From Clostridia bacterium (GTDB lineage: Bacteria > Bacillota > Clostridia > Christensenellales > Borkfalkiaceae), in the NCBI GenBank assembly GCA_017463105.1, contig JAFTPU010000012.1, positions 62,001-126,000 of the forward strand: a DNA stretch of 64,000 bases. The letters run 5' to 3'. How positions within the stretch are numbered: position 1 is the stretch's first letter; each line of letters opens with the position of its first letter. The notes under the pieces are model-generated. The model worked only from the letters and a program-made list of their open reading frames with translations. It was not told where the DNA came from and did not search any database. Positions 26,055-34,113 of the stretch are shown here, piece by piece. Both the position numbers and the translations under genes were made by a program.

Positions 26055-27689
26055 ATGAAAACAATCGAAGCAACGAATTTTATTGAACAGATCATCAACG
26101 ACGATATCGAAAACGGCAAGATCGAAGCGGTACAGACCCGTTTCCCGCCCGAGCCCAACGGATATCTCCATATCGGGCATATCAAAAGTATGCTCGTCAA
26201 CTTCGGTACGGCGCAAAAATACGAAGGCAAATGCAACCTCTTTTTCGACGACACCAACCCCTCCAAGGAAAAGACCGAGTTCGTCGACGCGATCCGTCGC
26301 GATATCGCATGGGTGGGATACGATTGGGCGAAAGAGGTGTACGCCTCCGACTTTTTCCCGGTCATTTACGAGTACGCCGAAAAACTGATCAAAGACGGTA
26401 AGGCGTTCGTTTGCGACCTCTCCCCCGAGGAGATCAGCGCTACCCGCGGCACGCTTACGGAGGCGGGCACGGAAAGCCCCTACCGCAACCGCAGTGTGGA
26501 AGAAAACCTGCAATTGTTCCGTGAAATGAAGGCGGGCAAATATCCCGACGGAAGCAAATGTCTGCGCGCGAAGATCGACATGTCCTCGCCCAATATGAAC
26601 ATGCGCGACCCCGTTATCTACCGCATTTTGCGCGCTACGCATCACCGCACGGGCGATACTTGGTGCATCTATCCCATGTACGATTACGCGCACCCTATCT
26701 GCGACTATTTGCAGGGCGTGACGCACTCCCTTTGTACGCTGGAGTTCGAGGATCACCGTCCTCTTTACGATTGGGTGGGCGTCAACCTCGGCTTTTCGCC
26801 CAAGCCCCGTCAGATCGAGTTTGCGCGGCTTGCCGTGACGAATACCGTTATGTCCAAGCGCTATTTGAAAAAGCTGGTGGAAGAAGGACACGTGCACGGC
26901 TGGGACGATCCCCGCATGCCGACGGTCGCGGGCTTAAGAAACCGCGGCGTGCCCCCCGAGGCGTTGCTCGATTTTTGTACGAAGATCGGCATCGTAAAAG
27001 CGAATTCCGAATGTCAGCTTTCCTATCTCGAGGCGTGTATCCGCGACAATCTCAACGAGAACGCCGAGCGCGCGATGGCGGTGCTCGATCCGTTGAAGGT
27101 GACGATCACCAATTACGAGGGCACGGAAGAATTGGAGACGGCGATCCATCCGCTCAAACCCGAGCTGGGCACGCGTAAGGTCGCGTTTTCCGACGTCGTT
27201 TATATCGACAGAGCGGACTTTTCGCTCGATCCCCCGCCCAAATACCAGCGTCTCAAGCCCGACGGGTACGTGCGGCTCAAGGGCGCGTATATCGTGCATT
27301 GCGACGAGGTGATCACGGACGGAAACGGCGAGGTCGTCGAGCTGAAATGCTCGTACGTGCCGACCAGCCGTTCGTCAAACGATACGAGCGGTATCAAGGT
27401 AAAGGGCACGATCCAATGGGTGGACGGCAAAACGGGCGTCGACGCGGAGATCCGCCGCTACGGCTATCTTTTGAAGGACGCGGAATACGCGGGGCAGGAT
27501 TTCGGCGAGAGAATGAATCTCGACAGCGAGCATATTTTCCACGGAAAAGCGGAGCCGTATTTGGCGGAAAGCGCGGATAACAAGGCGTTCCAGCTCATGC
27601 GCGTGGGATATTATAAAAAATGCGTAAACGAATCGGGCGGCTTGGTCTTATCCGAGATCGTTTCGTTGAAGGATAATTTCAATAAGTAA
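26055..27689 (+). CDS. glnS: Glutaminyl-tRNA synthetase
   Basis: Class I synthetase that charges tRNA-Gln directly. 544 residues. HIGH-type motif in PPEPNGYLHIGHIKSM (about residues 32-47), KMSKS-type motif MSKR, and a C-terminal beta-barrel anticodon domain (about 330-544). The phrase THSLCTLEFEDHRPLYDW is typical of GlnRS and separates it from GluRS. Many Firmicutes use the GatCAB route, so the gene may have been acquired by a clostridial ancestor. AGAGAGAACGT precedes the ATG. Confidence 0.95.
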   Translation: MKTIEATNFIEQIINDDIENGKIEAVQTRFPPEPNGYLHIGHIKSMLVNFGTAQKYEGKCNLFFDDTNPSKEKTEFVDAIRRDIAWVGYDWAKEVYASDFFPVIYEYAEKLIKDGKAFVCDLSPEEISATRGTLTEAGTESPYRNRSVEENLQLFREMKAGKYPDGSKCLRAKIDMSSPNMNMRDPVIYRILRATHHRTGDTWCIYPMYDYAHPICDYLQGVTHSLCTLEFEDHRPLYDWVGVNLGFSPKPRQIEFARLAVTNTVMSKRYLKKLVEEGHVHGWDDPRMPTVAGLRNRGVPPEALLDFCTKIGIVKANSECQLSYLEACIRDNLNENAERAMAVLDPLKVTITNYEGTEELETAIHPLKPELGTRKVAFSDVVYIDRADFSLDPPPKYQRLKPDGYVRLKGAYIVHCDEVITDGNGEVVELKCSYVPTSRSSNDTSGIKVKGTIQWVDGKTGVDAEIRRYGYLLKDAEYAGQDFGERMNLDSEHIFHGKAEPYLAESADNKAFQLMRVGYYKKCVNESGGLVLSEIVSLKDNFNK

Positions 27690-27701
27690 GGAGAAAGGAA
27701 G

Positions 27702-28967
27702 ATGATGCCTTTTCATAGTCTATTGACGGCGGCGGGAACGGCGCAGGGCGGCGGCTCGAAAGCGCCCTTGATCCTCGCGGTCGTTTTCGGGGCGATCCTT
27801 TTGATCGCGTTTTGTATCGGTCTGAAAAAAGGCGCTCGGCGCGTAAGCTGGACGGGAACGGTTTGGCTGGCGGCGGGTCTGATATTCTTGCTTTTGCAAA
27901 AATATTTGGGGGCGAAAATCGGCGACGCGCTTTCGACGAAAGTTACCTTTTTGGGAGAAACGGTACGCCCGTATTTGGGCACGCTCGTTTTGGCGCTTGC
28001 CGCCGTGATCGGCACGCTGATTTTGTACGGAGTTTTCACGCTGATCTTCCGCCCGAAGATCAAGTGGAAAAAGAAAAATTCCGATCGCTATACGTTGGAT
28101 GCGGACGGCGTCGAATACGACGAGGATTATTACGACTACGACGATTACGAGGATTACGAGGACAGAATGGAGATGGTCCGCAAGGGCTACGGCACGCCCT
28201 CGGTCGGCGGCAGATTGCTCGGCGGTCTGTTTTGCGCGGTCAACGCGGGCATGCTCCTCGCCGTGGCGGCGGGTATCGCGCTTCTGCTTCTTAACGGGAC
28301 GGGACTCAAAACCGTGTGGAGCGGATTTTTCGGGAACGCGACGGTGCAGAATCTCGTTTCGTTGGCGGGCAGATACGCGTTTGATCTGTTGCTCATCGGT
28401 ATTTTGGTGGCGTTTGCGTGTAAGGGTCGCAAAAACGGATTCGTGGAGACGCTCCGTACCCTGCTTGTCAACCTCGGCTCGATCGCGCTCGTGGTGGCGG
28501 GTTTTTATCTTCCCTTTAAGACGACGGCGACGGGCGTCGCTCCCGCAGGTGCGGGCGGTATGATTTTCCGTTTTGTCGCACGTTGCGAGACGGCGGTCGT
28601 GTCCATGGGCGATTCGGTGGCGCAGTTCGCGCCCATTATAGCGAAGATCGTCGCGGGATTTTTGCTTGCGATCGCGTTTATCGCGGCGTTGCTTCTGATC
28701 AATTGGCTGTTGAAGCTGGCGGTGAAAGGCATTTCGAAAGTGGGCTTTCTGCGTACGGTCGACGGGAGCGTTGCGTGCGTGATCTATCTTGTCGTGGGCG
28801 TTGCCGTATGCGCGGTGATCTTGGCTCTGTTCGCCGTGCTCGCGTATTACGGCGTGTTCGATATTTCGAATTTCTTTGCGGGGGAGACGACGCTTTCGAA
28901 CGCCGCGTTCGAAGCCTGTCGGGCGTATATCGACCCCATGCTGAAAAATTTCGGCGCGGGAGCTTGA
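27702..28967 (+). CDS. Multi-pass membrane protein with CvpA-like halves and acidic loop
   Basis: A 421-residue membrane protein with about nine hydrophobic segments. Two groups of helices (about residues 20-125 and 225-400) resemble CvpA/colicin-V-production-type modules, and between them lies a hydrophilic loop rich in Asp and Tyr (DEDYYDYDDYEDYEDRME, about residues 138-155). Function unknown. AAGGAG precedes two consecutive ATGs. It follows glnS by 12 nt and ends at a strong terminator, so it is probably co-transcribed with glnS. Confidence 0.75.
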   Translation: MMPFHSLLTAAGTAQGGGSKAPLILAVVFGAILLIAFCIGLKKGARRVSWTGTVWLAAGLIFLLLQKYLGAKIGDALSTKVTFLGETVRPYLGTLVLALAAVIGTLILYGVFTLIFRPKIKWKKKNSDRYTLDADGVEYDEDYYDYDDYEDYEDRMEMVRKGYGTPSVGGRLLGGLFCAVNAGMLLAVAAGIALLLLNGTGLKTVWSGFFGNATVQNLVSLAGRYAFDLLLIGILVAFACKGRKNGFVETLRTLLVNLGSIALVVAGFYLPFKTTATGVAPAGAGGMIFRFVARCETAVVSMGDSVAQFAPIIAKIVAGFLLAIAFIAALLLINWLLKLAVKGISKVGFLRTVDGSVACVIYLVVGVAVCAVILALFAVLAYYGVFDISNFFAGETTLSNAAFEACRAYIDPMLKNFGAGA

Positions 28968-28972
28968 ACGAA

Positions 28973-29007
28973 AAGCGGGCTGTTACAGCCCGCTTAAATA
29001 ATTTTTA
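28973..29007 (+). terminator. Terminator after the CvpA-like gene
   Basis: A 10-bp stem AAGCGGGCTG/CAGCCCGCTT with a 3-nt loop is followed by AAATAATTTTT. The 3' end of the convergent gene overlaps it. Confidence 0.85.
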
Positions 29008-29783
29008 CCGAAAACGGCGAAGGATAACGCCGTTTTGTTTTTTACGGCGAAGGAAAATTCTTCGATCGCCGAAAGCGCGTTTTTTACCGATTTTTCAAAT
29101 AATTCCAAAGCCCCGTCGCGGCTTTTTAAAGAGGTCGCCGCAGGGTTTGCCCACTCGGCGTTTCCCTTGTTGGAAAGCGCGTTGATCAAGCGGGTGTTTT
29201 TCGCGCTTAAAACGGCGGACGAGCGGGGCAGGTATGCGTTGAATAACGAAAACGAACGAAAAAAGGCGCTCTTTTTCAGTACAGGCAATCGGTTGACGGC
29301 GGCAAAAGCGGCATATAGTAAAAACAAAGTCTGCCGCTCGTTTTCGCAAGGTTTTTTCCCGTAGAATTTTTTATGGACGTCCTCTTGGGAAAGATTTTTT
29401 TGTAAAAACAGATCGATTGCGCGTTCCACACGGGAGTGACGGAGCGGAGATTTTCCCGCGGTAGCGTACACGAAGGGATGAAAAGCGACGTCGGCGGCGT
29501 AGTGCGTGATATAGCCGAGCGAGTAAGAAAAAAGCGCTTCGTCACGGGCGGAAAACAGCTTGCATACGTTGAACGCGGAAAAGCCCCCGTATCGGTGGAG
29601 ATACGAGCCGAAATTGATCGGTTTTTTGACGCCGTCCGTAAGCGGACAAAAGAAGCAAAAATCCGCGCCCTGCGCCCCGAAAAAGTAGAGGGAGAGGTAG
29701 GGCTCGACGGCGGCGTGTAACGGCGCCGGAAGGACGCTGAAAACGCGCGAAGCGATGAGATGATGGGTATAAGAAGCCGACAT
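28983..29783 (-). CDS. Zinc-dependent phospholipase C-like protein
   Basis: A 266-residue protein of the zinc-dependent phospholipase C superfamily (PF00882). The N-terminal MSASYTHHLIA motif and the later HRYGG, LGYITHYAADVAFHP (with the HYxxD metal-ligand pattern) and RHSRVE are typical. There is no signal peptide, so it is probably cytoplasmic. No Shine-Dalgarno sequence precedes the ATG at 29783; the T-run of the spoVT terminator ends right at the start codon, so expression may depend on terminator read-through. Confidence 0.82.
   Translation of the reverse strand: MSASYTHHLIASRVFSVLPAPLHAAVEPYLSLYFFGAQGADFCFFCPLTDGVKKPINFGSYLHRYGGFSAFNVCKLFSARDEALFSYSLGYITHYAADVAFHPFVYATAGKSPLRHSRVERAIDLFLQKNLSQEDVHKKFYGKKPCENERQTLFLLYAAFAAVNRLPVLKKSAFFRSFSLFNAYLPRSSAVLSAKNTRLINALSNKGNAEWANPAATSLKSRDGALELFEKSVKNALSAIEEFSFAVKNKTALSFAVFGKNYLSGL
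29221..29243. repeat. Dispersed GGGGCAGGTAYGCGTTGAA-type short repeat
   Basis: GGGGCAGGTATGCGTTGAA, inside the phospholipase C-like gene. Confidence 0.55.
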
Positions 29784-29822
29784 AAAAAAAGAAAAAGGAG
29801 GCGCGAAAAGGCTTCGCGCCTC
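29784..29822 (-). terminator. Terminator of spoVT
   Basis: A 10-bp stem GAGGCGCGAA/TTCGCGCCTC is followed on the minus strand by CTTTTTCTTTTTTT, which runs into the next start codon. Confidence 0.85.
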
Positions 29823-29830
29823 GTGAAGAT

Positions 29831-30376
29831 TTATTCGAATTGGTTTGCGAGGATATCGGCGGTGAGACGGGCGAGATTCATGTCGCTCCCGTCCATTTTC
29901 GCGCCCGTTTCTCTGGAGAGTACGGCGACGGCGCCGAGACAGTCCCCGCCCGAAACGATGGGAACGATCACCTGCGCGGTGACGCCCTCTTCGCGGGAGG
30001 AGGTGAGGGGGATGACGTCCCCGCCCTCCGCGGCGTTGGCGATATAGCTGCGACGTTCTTTGAGGATCTTATCCATATCCTCGGACAGACTTTTGCCGTC
30101 GAGGTCTTTTTTTCCGTCGCCGCAAGCGTGTAAAATGCCGTCGGTATCGCAAATGACGGCGAGTTTGCCGCTCAAGTCGTTAAGGGAACGTGCGGTCGCC
30201 TTGCTGAAACGTTCCAAGGTAGCGATCGGCGAATATTTTTTGAGCATAAGCTCGTCGCGGTCGGTAAAGATTTCGAGGGGATCGCCCTCTTTAATGCGGA
30301 GCGTGCGGCGGATCTCTTTCGGGATCACGACCCTGCCGAGCTCGTCGATTCTTCTGACAATTCCGGTTGCTTTCAT
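29831..30376 (-). CDS. spoVT: Stage V sporulation protein T
   Basis: AbrB-family regulator that controls forespore sigma-G genes. 181 residues, matching SpoVT. The N-terminal swapped-hairpin DNA-binding domain starts MKATGIVRRIDELGRVVIPKEIRRTLRI, and a C-terminal GAF-like sensor domain (about residues 55-180) contains AAEGGDVIPLTSSREEGVTAQV. TGGAGGAA stands 8 nt before the ATG. It is strong evidence for an endospore former. The upstream region to the tRNA gene is A/T-rich; I cannot assign a sigma-G promoter with confidence. Confidence 0.95.
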   Translation of the reverse strand: MKATGIVRRIDELGRVVIPKEIRRTLRIKEGDPLEIFTDRDELMLKKYSPIATLERFSKATARSLNDLSGKLAVICDTDGILHACGDGKKDLDGKSLSEDMDKILKERRSYIANAAEGGDVIPLTSSREEGVTAQVIVPIVSGGDCLGAVAVLSRETGAKMDGSDMNLARLTADILANQFE

Positions 30377-30497
30377 AAAAATTCCTCCATTTACAAATAT
30401 TGTGCGTATGCGTGGAGGAGAATATACGCGAAAGAAGTGAAAAAAGAAAAGAAGAGAAAAAAGTTTAATTTTTTTTTGGAAAGAGCAATAAAATGAG

Positions 30498-30526
30498 TTG
30501 ACAAACGCAGAACATTGAGATATAAT
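30498..30526 (+). promoter_or_regulatory. Promoter of tRNA-Leu
   Basis: TTGACA (30498-30503), 17 bp, TATAAT (30521-30526), 13 bp before the tRNA. Confidence 0.9.
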
Positions 30527-30539
30527 TAAAACCGTTAAT

Positions 30540-30624
30540 GCGGTCGTGGCGGAACTGGCAGACGCGCAAGACTAAGGATCTTGTGGGTAACTCCATGCAG
30601 GTTCAATTCCTGTCGACCGCACCA
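30540..30624 (+). tRNA. tRNA-Leu with anticodon AAG
   Basis: Class II tRNA. Acceptor stem GCGGTCG/CGACCGC with encoded CCA, D-arm with AACTGGCAGA, anticodon stem CAAGA/TCTTG around the loop CTAAGGA (anticodon AAG at positions 34-36), a long variable arm (TGGGTAACTCCATGC) and T-arm GCAGG/CCTGT. AAG reads CUU and, if A34 is deaminated to inosine, other CUN codons. Its 3' end is the integration site of the prophage and is regenerated intact by the left attachment site. Confidence 0.93.
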
Positions 30625-30625
30625 G
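30602..30625. mobile_element. attL core (3' end of tRNA-Leu)
   Basis: A 24-bp sequence covering the T-arm, acceptor 3' strand and CCA plus one G. It is repeated exactly at 63122-63145. The flanks differ (ATAGG here, CGTAA at attR), which fixes the core length. Confidence 0.93.
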
Positions 30626-30719
30626 ATAGGTGATTTTTGAGGAAAAAACCTCGAAAATTGCCTCTTTTTTGCCTTTATTTATATAATTATACCATTTTTC
30701 TTTACATTTTGTCAATAGA

Positions 30720-30750
30720 TTGGGGAACATTTTGGGGAACATTTTGGGGA
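30720..30750. promoter_or_regulatory. Three TTGGGGA repeats, probable integrase arm sites (left)
   Basis: TTGGGGAACATT-type units at 30720, 30732 and 30744, spaced 12 bp, lie between attL and int. Two TTGGGGA copies occur near attR (63051, 63062). Confidence 0.6.
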
Positions 30751-30762
30751 ACAAAATCGAGA

Positions 30763-31995
30763 TTATTTATGAAAGATTACTTGCTCCATTTGCGCCCTCA
30801 TAAATTCATCGGAAAAATGCGTGTACACCCGCCCGACAAGCCGTTCACTGCTGTCGCCCATCCAAATATCGACGATATCGGGCCGAACGTATTGCTGGCA
30901 AACCGTTGCAAACGTGTGGCGCAGATAATACTGTGTTATTTCCTCGTCTTGCATCACTCGCTTAAATACTCGGTTTAGCACGTCCGTTCGGTGCGGAGCG
31001 TCGTTTACACCGTCCATAGCTATTTTTTCCCGTGCCTGTAAAGGTATCGGGATTTTTTTATACTCTATTTTTCCGCCCTTCCGCTTGGCGTTGCGTGCAA
31101 TTAAGAAATCGCCTTCAAAATGCACCTCGTTTACCTCGCACGGGCGCAAGCCAAAATAAAGCATTAAGAGAAACGTTCGTTTATAAGCCGAAAATTCGGG
31201 CAAATTCAAACGATTATGTAAACGGTCGAGTTCTTCCCCGTTCAATGCCCTTCTTTCGCTTTGTCGCCCCGCTTTTTTGAACGGTATCAACGTTACGGGA
31301 TTATACGTCGTCACGCCGCTTGCGATCGCATACTTGAATATCGAATTGAGCACCGTGCGGAGATCCTCGTATAAACGCTCTTGGTCGGCATCAAGAATTT
31401 TGTCGATATCGATCGTGCGGATCTTCAATATCGGAATATCGCCCAAAGGCTCGCGCAGATAGCGCCTGTAATAACTTTCGTAATTCCGATGCGTTCGCTC
31501 GTTGATCTTGCCTTTCTTGTATGCAAGCCATTCGCTCGCGATCTCGTGAAATAAGTTTTGCCCGCTGGGAACAATACGGACTTGATATTTGTCGATATTC
31601 TCGGGCTTCGTTGCTTCGAGAAATTTTCGTTTTGCTTCTTTGATATCCGTGGAAGATACTTCGATCTTGTATCCGTTCCGACGGTATCGGATTTCGTAAA
31701 GAAAAGTTCTTTTACCGCTTTGTCTTTTGATGATACGGGCAACAAGCCCGTTTGCTATAAATTCTTTTTTAAAAGTTTTTGCCATATCAGCGACCTCTTC
31801 TTGTGTAAATTTGATAGTCGCTGTTACTGATTTTTCTTGGAGTGTACAGGGATTGTACGCTCTTTTTTCTTGCTCTATTACCCGCTCTATGAGCTTCCCA
31901 AATTCGCCCGATAGGCTAATGATTTCGCGCTTGCTTGCGCTCATCATAAGCTTAGAAGTAAGTAGAGTTAGTTCATCCGACAGTTTGTTTTTCAT
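30763..31995 (-). CDS. Phage tyrosine recombinase (integrase)
   Basis: Site-specific recombinase of 410 residues that integrates and excises the prophage at tRNA-Leu. An N-terminal arm-binding region precedes a SAM-like core-binding domain (about 150-235, NLFHEIASEWLAYKKG). The catalytic domain has the first arginine in GLRPCEV, LRHTFAT and the nucleophile tyrosine in GRVYTHF near the C-terminus. The usual H of the HxxR box is replaced: QYYLRH. The ATG at 31995 has GAGGTG at 6 nt. The gene ends 137 bp from attL. Confidence 0.93.
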   Translation of the reverse strand: MKNKLSDELTLLTSKLMMSASKREIISLSGEFGKLIERVIEQEKRAYNPCTLQEKSVTATIKFTQEEVADMAKTFKKEFIANGLVARIIKRQSGKRTFLYEIRYRRNGYKIEVSSTDIKEAKRKFLEATKPENIDKYQVRIVPSGQNLFHEIASEWLAYKKGKINERTHRNYESYYRRYLREPLGDIPILKIRTIDIDKILDADQERLYEDLRTVLNSIFKYAIASGVTTYNPVTLIPFKKAGRQSERRALNGEELDRLHNRLNLPEFSAYKRTFLLMLYFGLRPCEVNEVHFEGDFLIARNAKRKGGKIEYKKIPIPLQAREKIAMDGVNDAPHRTDVLNRVFKRVMQDEEITQYYLRHTFATVCQQYVRPDIVDIWMGDSSERLVGRVYTHFSDEFMRAQMEQVIFHK

Positions 31996-32114
31996 AATAT
32001 ACACCTCATCATATGTTTTCGATAAAATAATTTATCGTAATGAGAGTATATCAGAATTTTTTTGGCGAAAATTGTAATATATTGTAGTAAATTAAGGAAT
32101 TTTGTTAAAAAAAA

Positions 32115-32705
32115 TTAGTTTGCGTCGAGGTATGTCAAAACAATTGTTTTGATTGCGTGAGCAGCTTTTTCGCCTTTTTCATCTTTAATCGCACGGTATG
32201 CGTCAAGCAATTCTATTTCATCGGCAGAAAGCTGTTCCTTGTATTCGGGTATGACGCCTGTGGCTTTTTCCTCGTCCGTCCATTTTATAGTAGGTTTGAT
32301 GCCAGAGGAAAAAACGAGGGCTTCTAAGGAAACTTTATTAAACGAATTATCCGCAATTTTTCTTAAATCCACAAATGTAGGTTGTGTTTGTCTATCTATG
32401 ATTTTTTTCAATTCCTCAACGTCAATAGCGCAAGCCTTGGCAAATTCTTCTAAACTACGTTGCCCGCGTGCATAATTGATTAAATCGCTTAATTTTAAGT
32501 TCGGAAAATTTTGTTGACTCAAATGCCCTAAAAGATAATCTGTTGAGACGTTGAAAATAGTTGCTAACTTACATAGCGTGTTATGATCGGCTTCGCGTTC
32601 GTTTTGCTCGTATCGCTGATAGGCTTGGGGAGTACAACCAAGTATCCTTGCAACGTCAGCTTGCGTAAGACCGCTTAATTTTCTGATGTTTTTTAAGTTG
32701 TTCAT
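32115..32705 (-). CDS. CI-like prophage repressor, XRE family
   Basis: A 196-residue regulator. The N-terminal helix-turn-helix (about residues 5-60, TQADVARILGCTPQAYQRYEQ) is followed by a second helical region (about 70-130) and a C-terminal helical tail; there is no LexA-type Ser-Lys peptidase domain, so induction is not by classical RecA self-cleavage. AAAGGAG precedes the ATG. It is transcribed leftward from a consensus promoter and faces three operators of the form ACACCnnnnnGGTGT that control the rightward early promoter. Confidence 0.9.
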   Translation of the reverse strand: MNNLKNIRKLSGLTQADVARILGCTPQAYQRYEQNEREADHNTLCKLATIFNVSTDYLLGHLSQQNFPNLKLSDLINYARGQRSLEEFAKACAIDVEELKKIIDRQTQPTFVDLRKIADNSFNKVSLEALVFSSGIKPTIKWTDEEKATGVIPEYKEQLSADEIELLDAYRAIKDEKGEKAAHAIKTIVLTYLDAN

Positions 32706-32727
32706 TGCTTTTCTCCTTTTTTTATTG

Positions 32728-32756
32728 ATTATAAGCTAAAAAATAAAAAAAGTCAA
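32728..32756 (-). promoter_or_regulatory. Leftward repressor promoter (PRM-like)
   Basis: TTGACT (32751-32756), 17 bp, TATAAT (32728-32733) on the minus strand. Operator O1 lies 8-22 bp upstream of the -35 box. Confidence 0.75.
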
Positions 32757-32763
32757 AAAAAAT

Positions 32764-32839
32764 ACACCGAAATGGTAAAAAACGCTTGACAACGCACCAA
32801 AACGGTGTTATACTGATATCGAAAACACCGAAATGGTGT
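32764..32839. promoter_or_regulatory. Prophage control region: three operators and rightward early promoter
   Basis: Operators of consensus ACACCnnnnnGGTGT: O1 32764-32778 (one half imperfect), O2 32794-32808, O3 32825-32839, spaced 30 and 31 bp, about three helical turns. The rightward promoter is TTGACA (32786-32791), 17 bp, TATACT (32809-32814). O2 fills its spacer exactly, and O3 covers the first transcribed bases. Confidence 0.85.
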
Positions 32840-32855
32840 TTTATAAAAACAAAAC

Positions 32856-33758
32856 TTATTCAATCAAGGCGATAAAATCCTTTTCGGTAAGAAGTTCTAT
32901 GCTTTGCCCAAGCGCGATAAGTTCTTGTGCCTTTTTATATTTGGACGTTGCAGAATCGCATCCGACGACGAGGATATTCGTTTTTCTTGTGACGGAGTTT
33001 GCGAGTATACCTCCGCGATTGACAATCAATTGTAAAGCAGATACGCGGTTTATGGAAAGTTTCCCCGTGATAACACAAACTTTGCCGTAAAAAGGGTGGT
33101 TTTCGTCAAATTCGGTAACGGTGGGGAGAATATCGGCGGGCTTACCTGCAAAGCGTTGGTCGGGATAAAAAACGCTGATATTTCTGTCGAGTGCAGTATG
33201 CCAAATACAATCGTATAAAGCCTTCGTGGTTTGACAGTCCGCTTCGGCTCTATGGGCGGGAACAGGCAAACCCAAGACCTCGGCAAGATATCCCAGCTTA
33301 TGACAGCTATATTCACGGAAAACTTTTCGTGAAAGCGTAAGAGTATCCATATAGTCGTTTAAAAAAGGCTCGTTAAATAATTTGGCGGTATTTTCGGTAA
33401 TAAACCGCAAGTCAAAGGTTACGTTATGTCCGATAATTACATCGTCGCCGACAAAGGCAAGGAAATTCTTTAAAACCTCTTCAAGCGAGGGCGCAAGAGC
33501 CACCATATCGTCCGTAATCCCCGTCAGTTTTTGAATATGTTTGGGAATCGGGGCGGCGGTTTTTATAAGCGACGAAAAAGTATCGCAAATTTGATTATTG
33601 CGGACGCGCAAGGCGGTAATTTCCAACAAAATATCGTCTTCGGGAGAGAAGCCCGTAGTTTCAATGTCTACTACGCAATAGTCAAATAAAATTTCGCAAA
33701 GCGGGTTGCCGTAGCAGGGTTGTTCGCGTTCGATGGGGTTGTAAATAGCAATTTCCAT
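32856..33758 (-). CDS. DnaQ-like 3'-5' exonuclease with C-terminal BRCT domain
   Basis: A 300-residue protein with a DEDDh exonuclease domain (about residues 25-185): Exo I DIETTGF, Exo II GHNVTFDLRF, Exo III HRAEADCQT. A BRCT domain follows (about 222-300, GKVCVITGKLSI and TNILVVGC). It resembles stand-alone DNA polymerase III epsilon-like/BRCT proteins of Firmicutes and may act in phage or host DNA repair. GGAG precedes the ATG. It lies opposite to the rightward early transcript, which would run through it as antisense. Confidence 0.88.
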   Translation of the reverse strand: MEIAIYNPIEREQPCYGNPLCEILFDYCVVDIETTGFSPEDDILLEITALRVRNNQICDTFSSLIKTAAPIPKHIQKLTGITDDMVALAPSLEEVLKNFLAFVGDDVIIGHNVTFDLRFITENTAKLFNEPFLNDYMDTLTLSRKVFREYSCHKLGYLAEVLGLPVPAHRAEADCQTTKALYDCIWHTALDRNISVFYPDQRFAGKPADILPTVTEFDENHPFYGKVCVITGKLSINRVSALQLIVNRGGILANSVTRKTNILVVGCDSATSKYKKAQELIALGQSIELLTEKDFIALIE

Positions 33759-33821
33759 AGATAAAGCTCCGTTGTTTGATAATTCATTTTATCATACGAA
33801 GAAATAAAAATCAAATAAAAA

Positions 33822-33837
33822 TTGCAGTCAACTGCAA
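33822..33837. repeat. Dispersed prophage palindrome, copy 1
   Basis: TTGCAGTCAACTGCAA, an inverted repeat with 7-bp arms, 5 nt before the ribosome binding site of the Cro-like gene. Related copies are at 38606, 42020, 51699 and 60746. Confidence 0.7.
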
Positions 33838-33851
33838 AAAGGAGGTAAATA

Positions 33852-34064
33852 GTGACGTTTAAGGAATTGTTAAAGAAAAAGGATATCCACGGCGCGCAGC
33901 TTGCACGGAAAATAGGCTGTTCGAGAGCTTCTATATCCGCTTGGACTTTGGGTAAAAGTACACCGAGCTTGGCATATTGCCGATTGATTGCTACGGCATT
34001 GGGGATTTCCGTAAACGAGGTTGTCAATTGTTTTGTAAAAGATGAAAATAGCATTAAAAAGTAA
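33852..34064 (+). CDS. Small Cro-like XRE regulator
   Basis: A 70-residue helix-turn-helix protein (HGAQLARKIGCSRASISAWTLGKSTPS). It starts with GTG after AAGGAGG and is the first gene reached by the rightward early promoter, the usual place of Cro. A palindrome stands right before its ribosome binding site and may be its own or the repressor's target. Confidence 0.82.
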   Translation: MTFKELLKKKDIHGAQLARKIGCSRASISAWTLGKSTPSLAYCRLIATALGISVNEVVNCFVKDENSIKK

Positions 34065-34113
34065 ACTCCGTTGTCGCCAAACCAACCAAAATACAATTTA
34101 AAGGAGAATAAAA

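Noticed and set aside
27702..28967. Colicin V production protein CvpA
   Set aside because: The protein is more than twice the usual CvpA length and has an acidic insert; only a loose helix pattern is shared, so no gene symbol is given.
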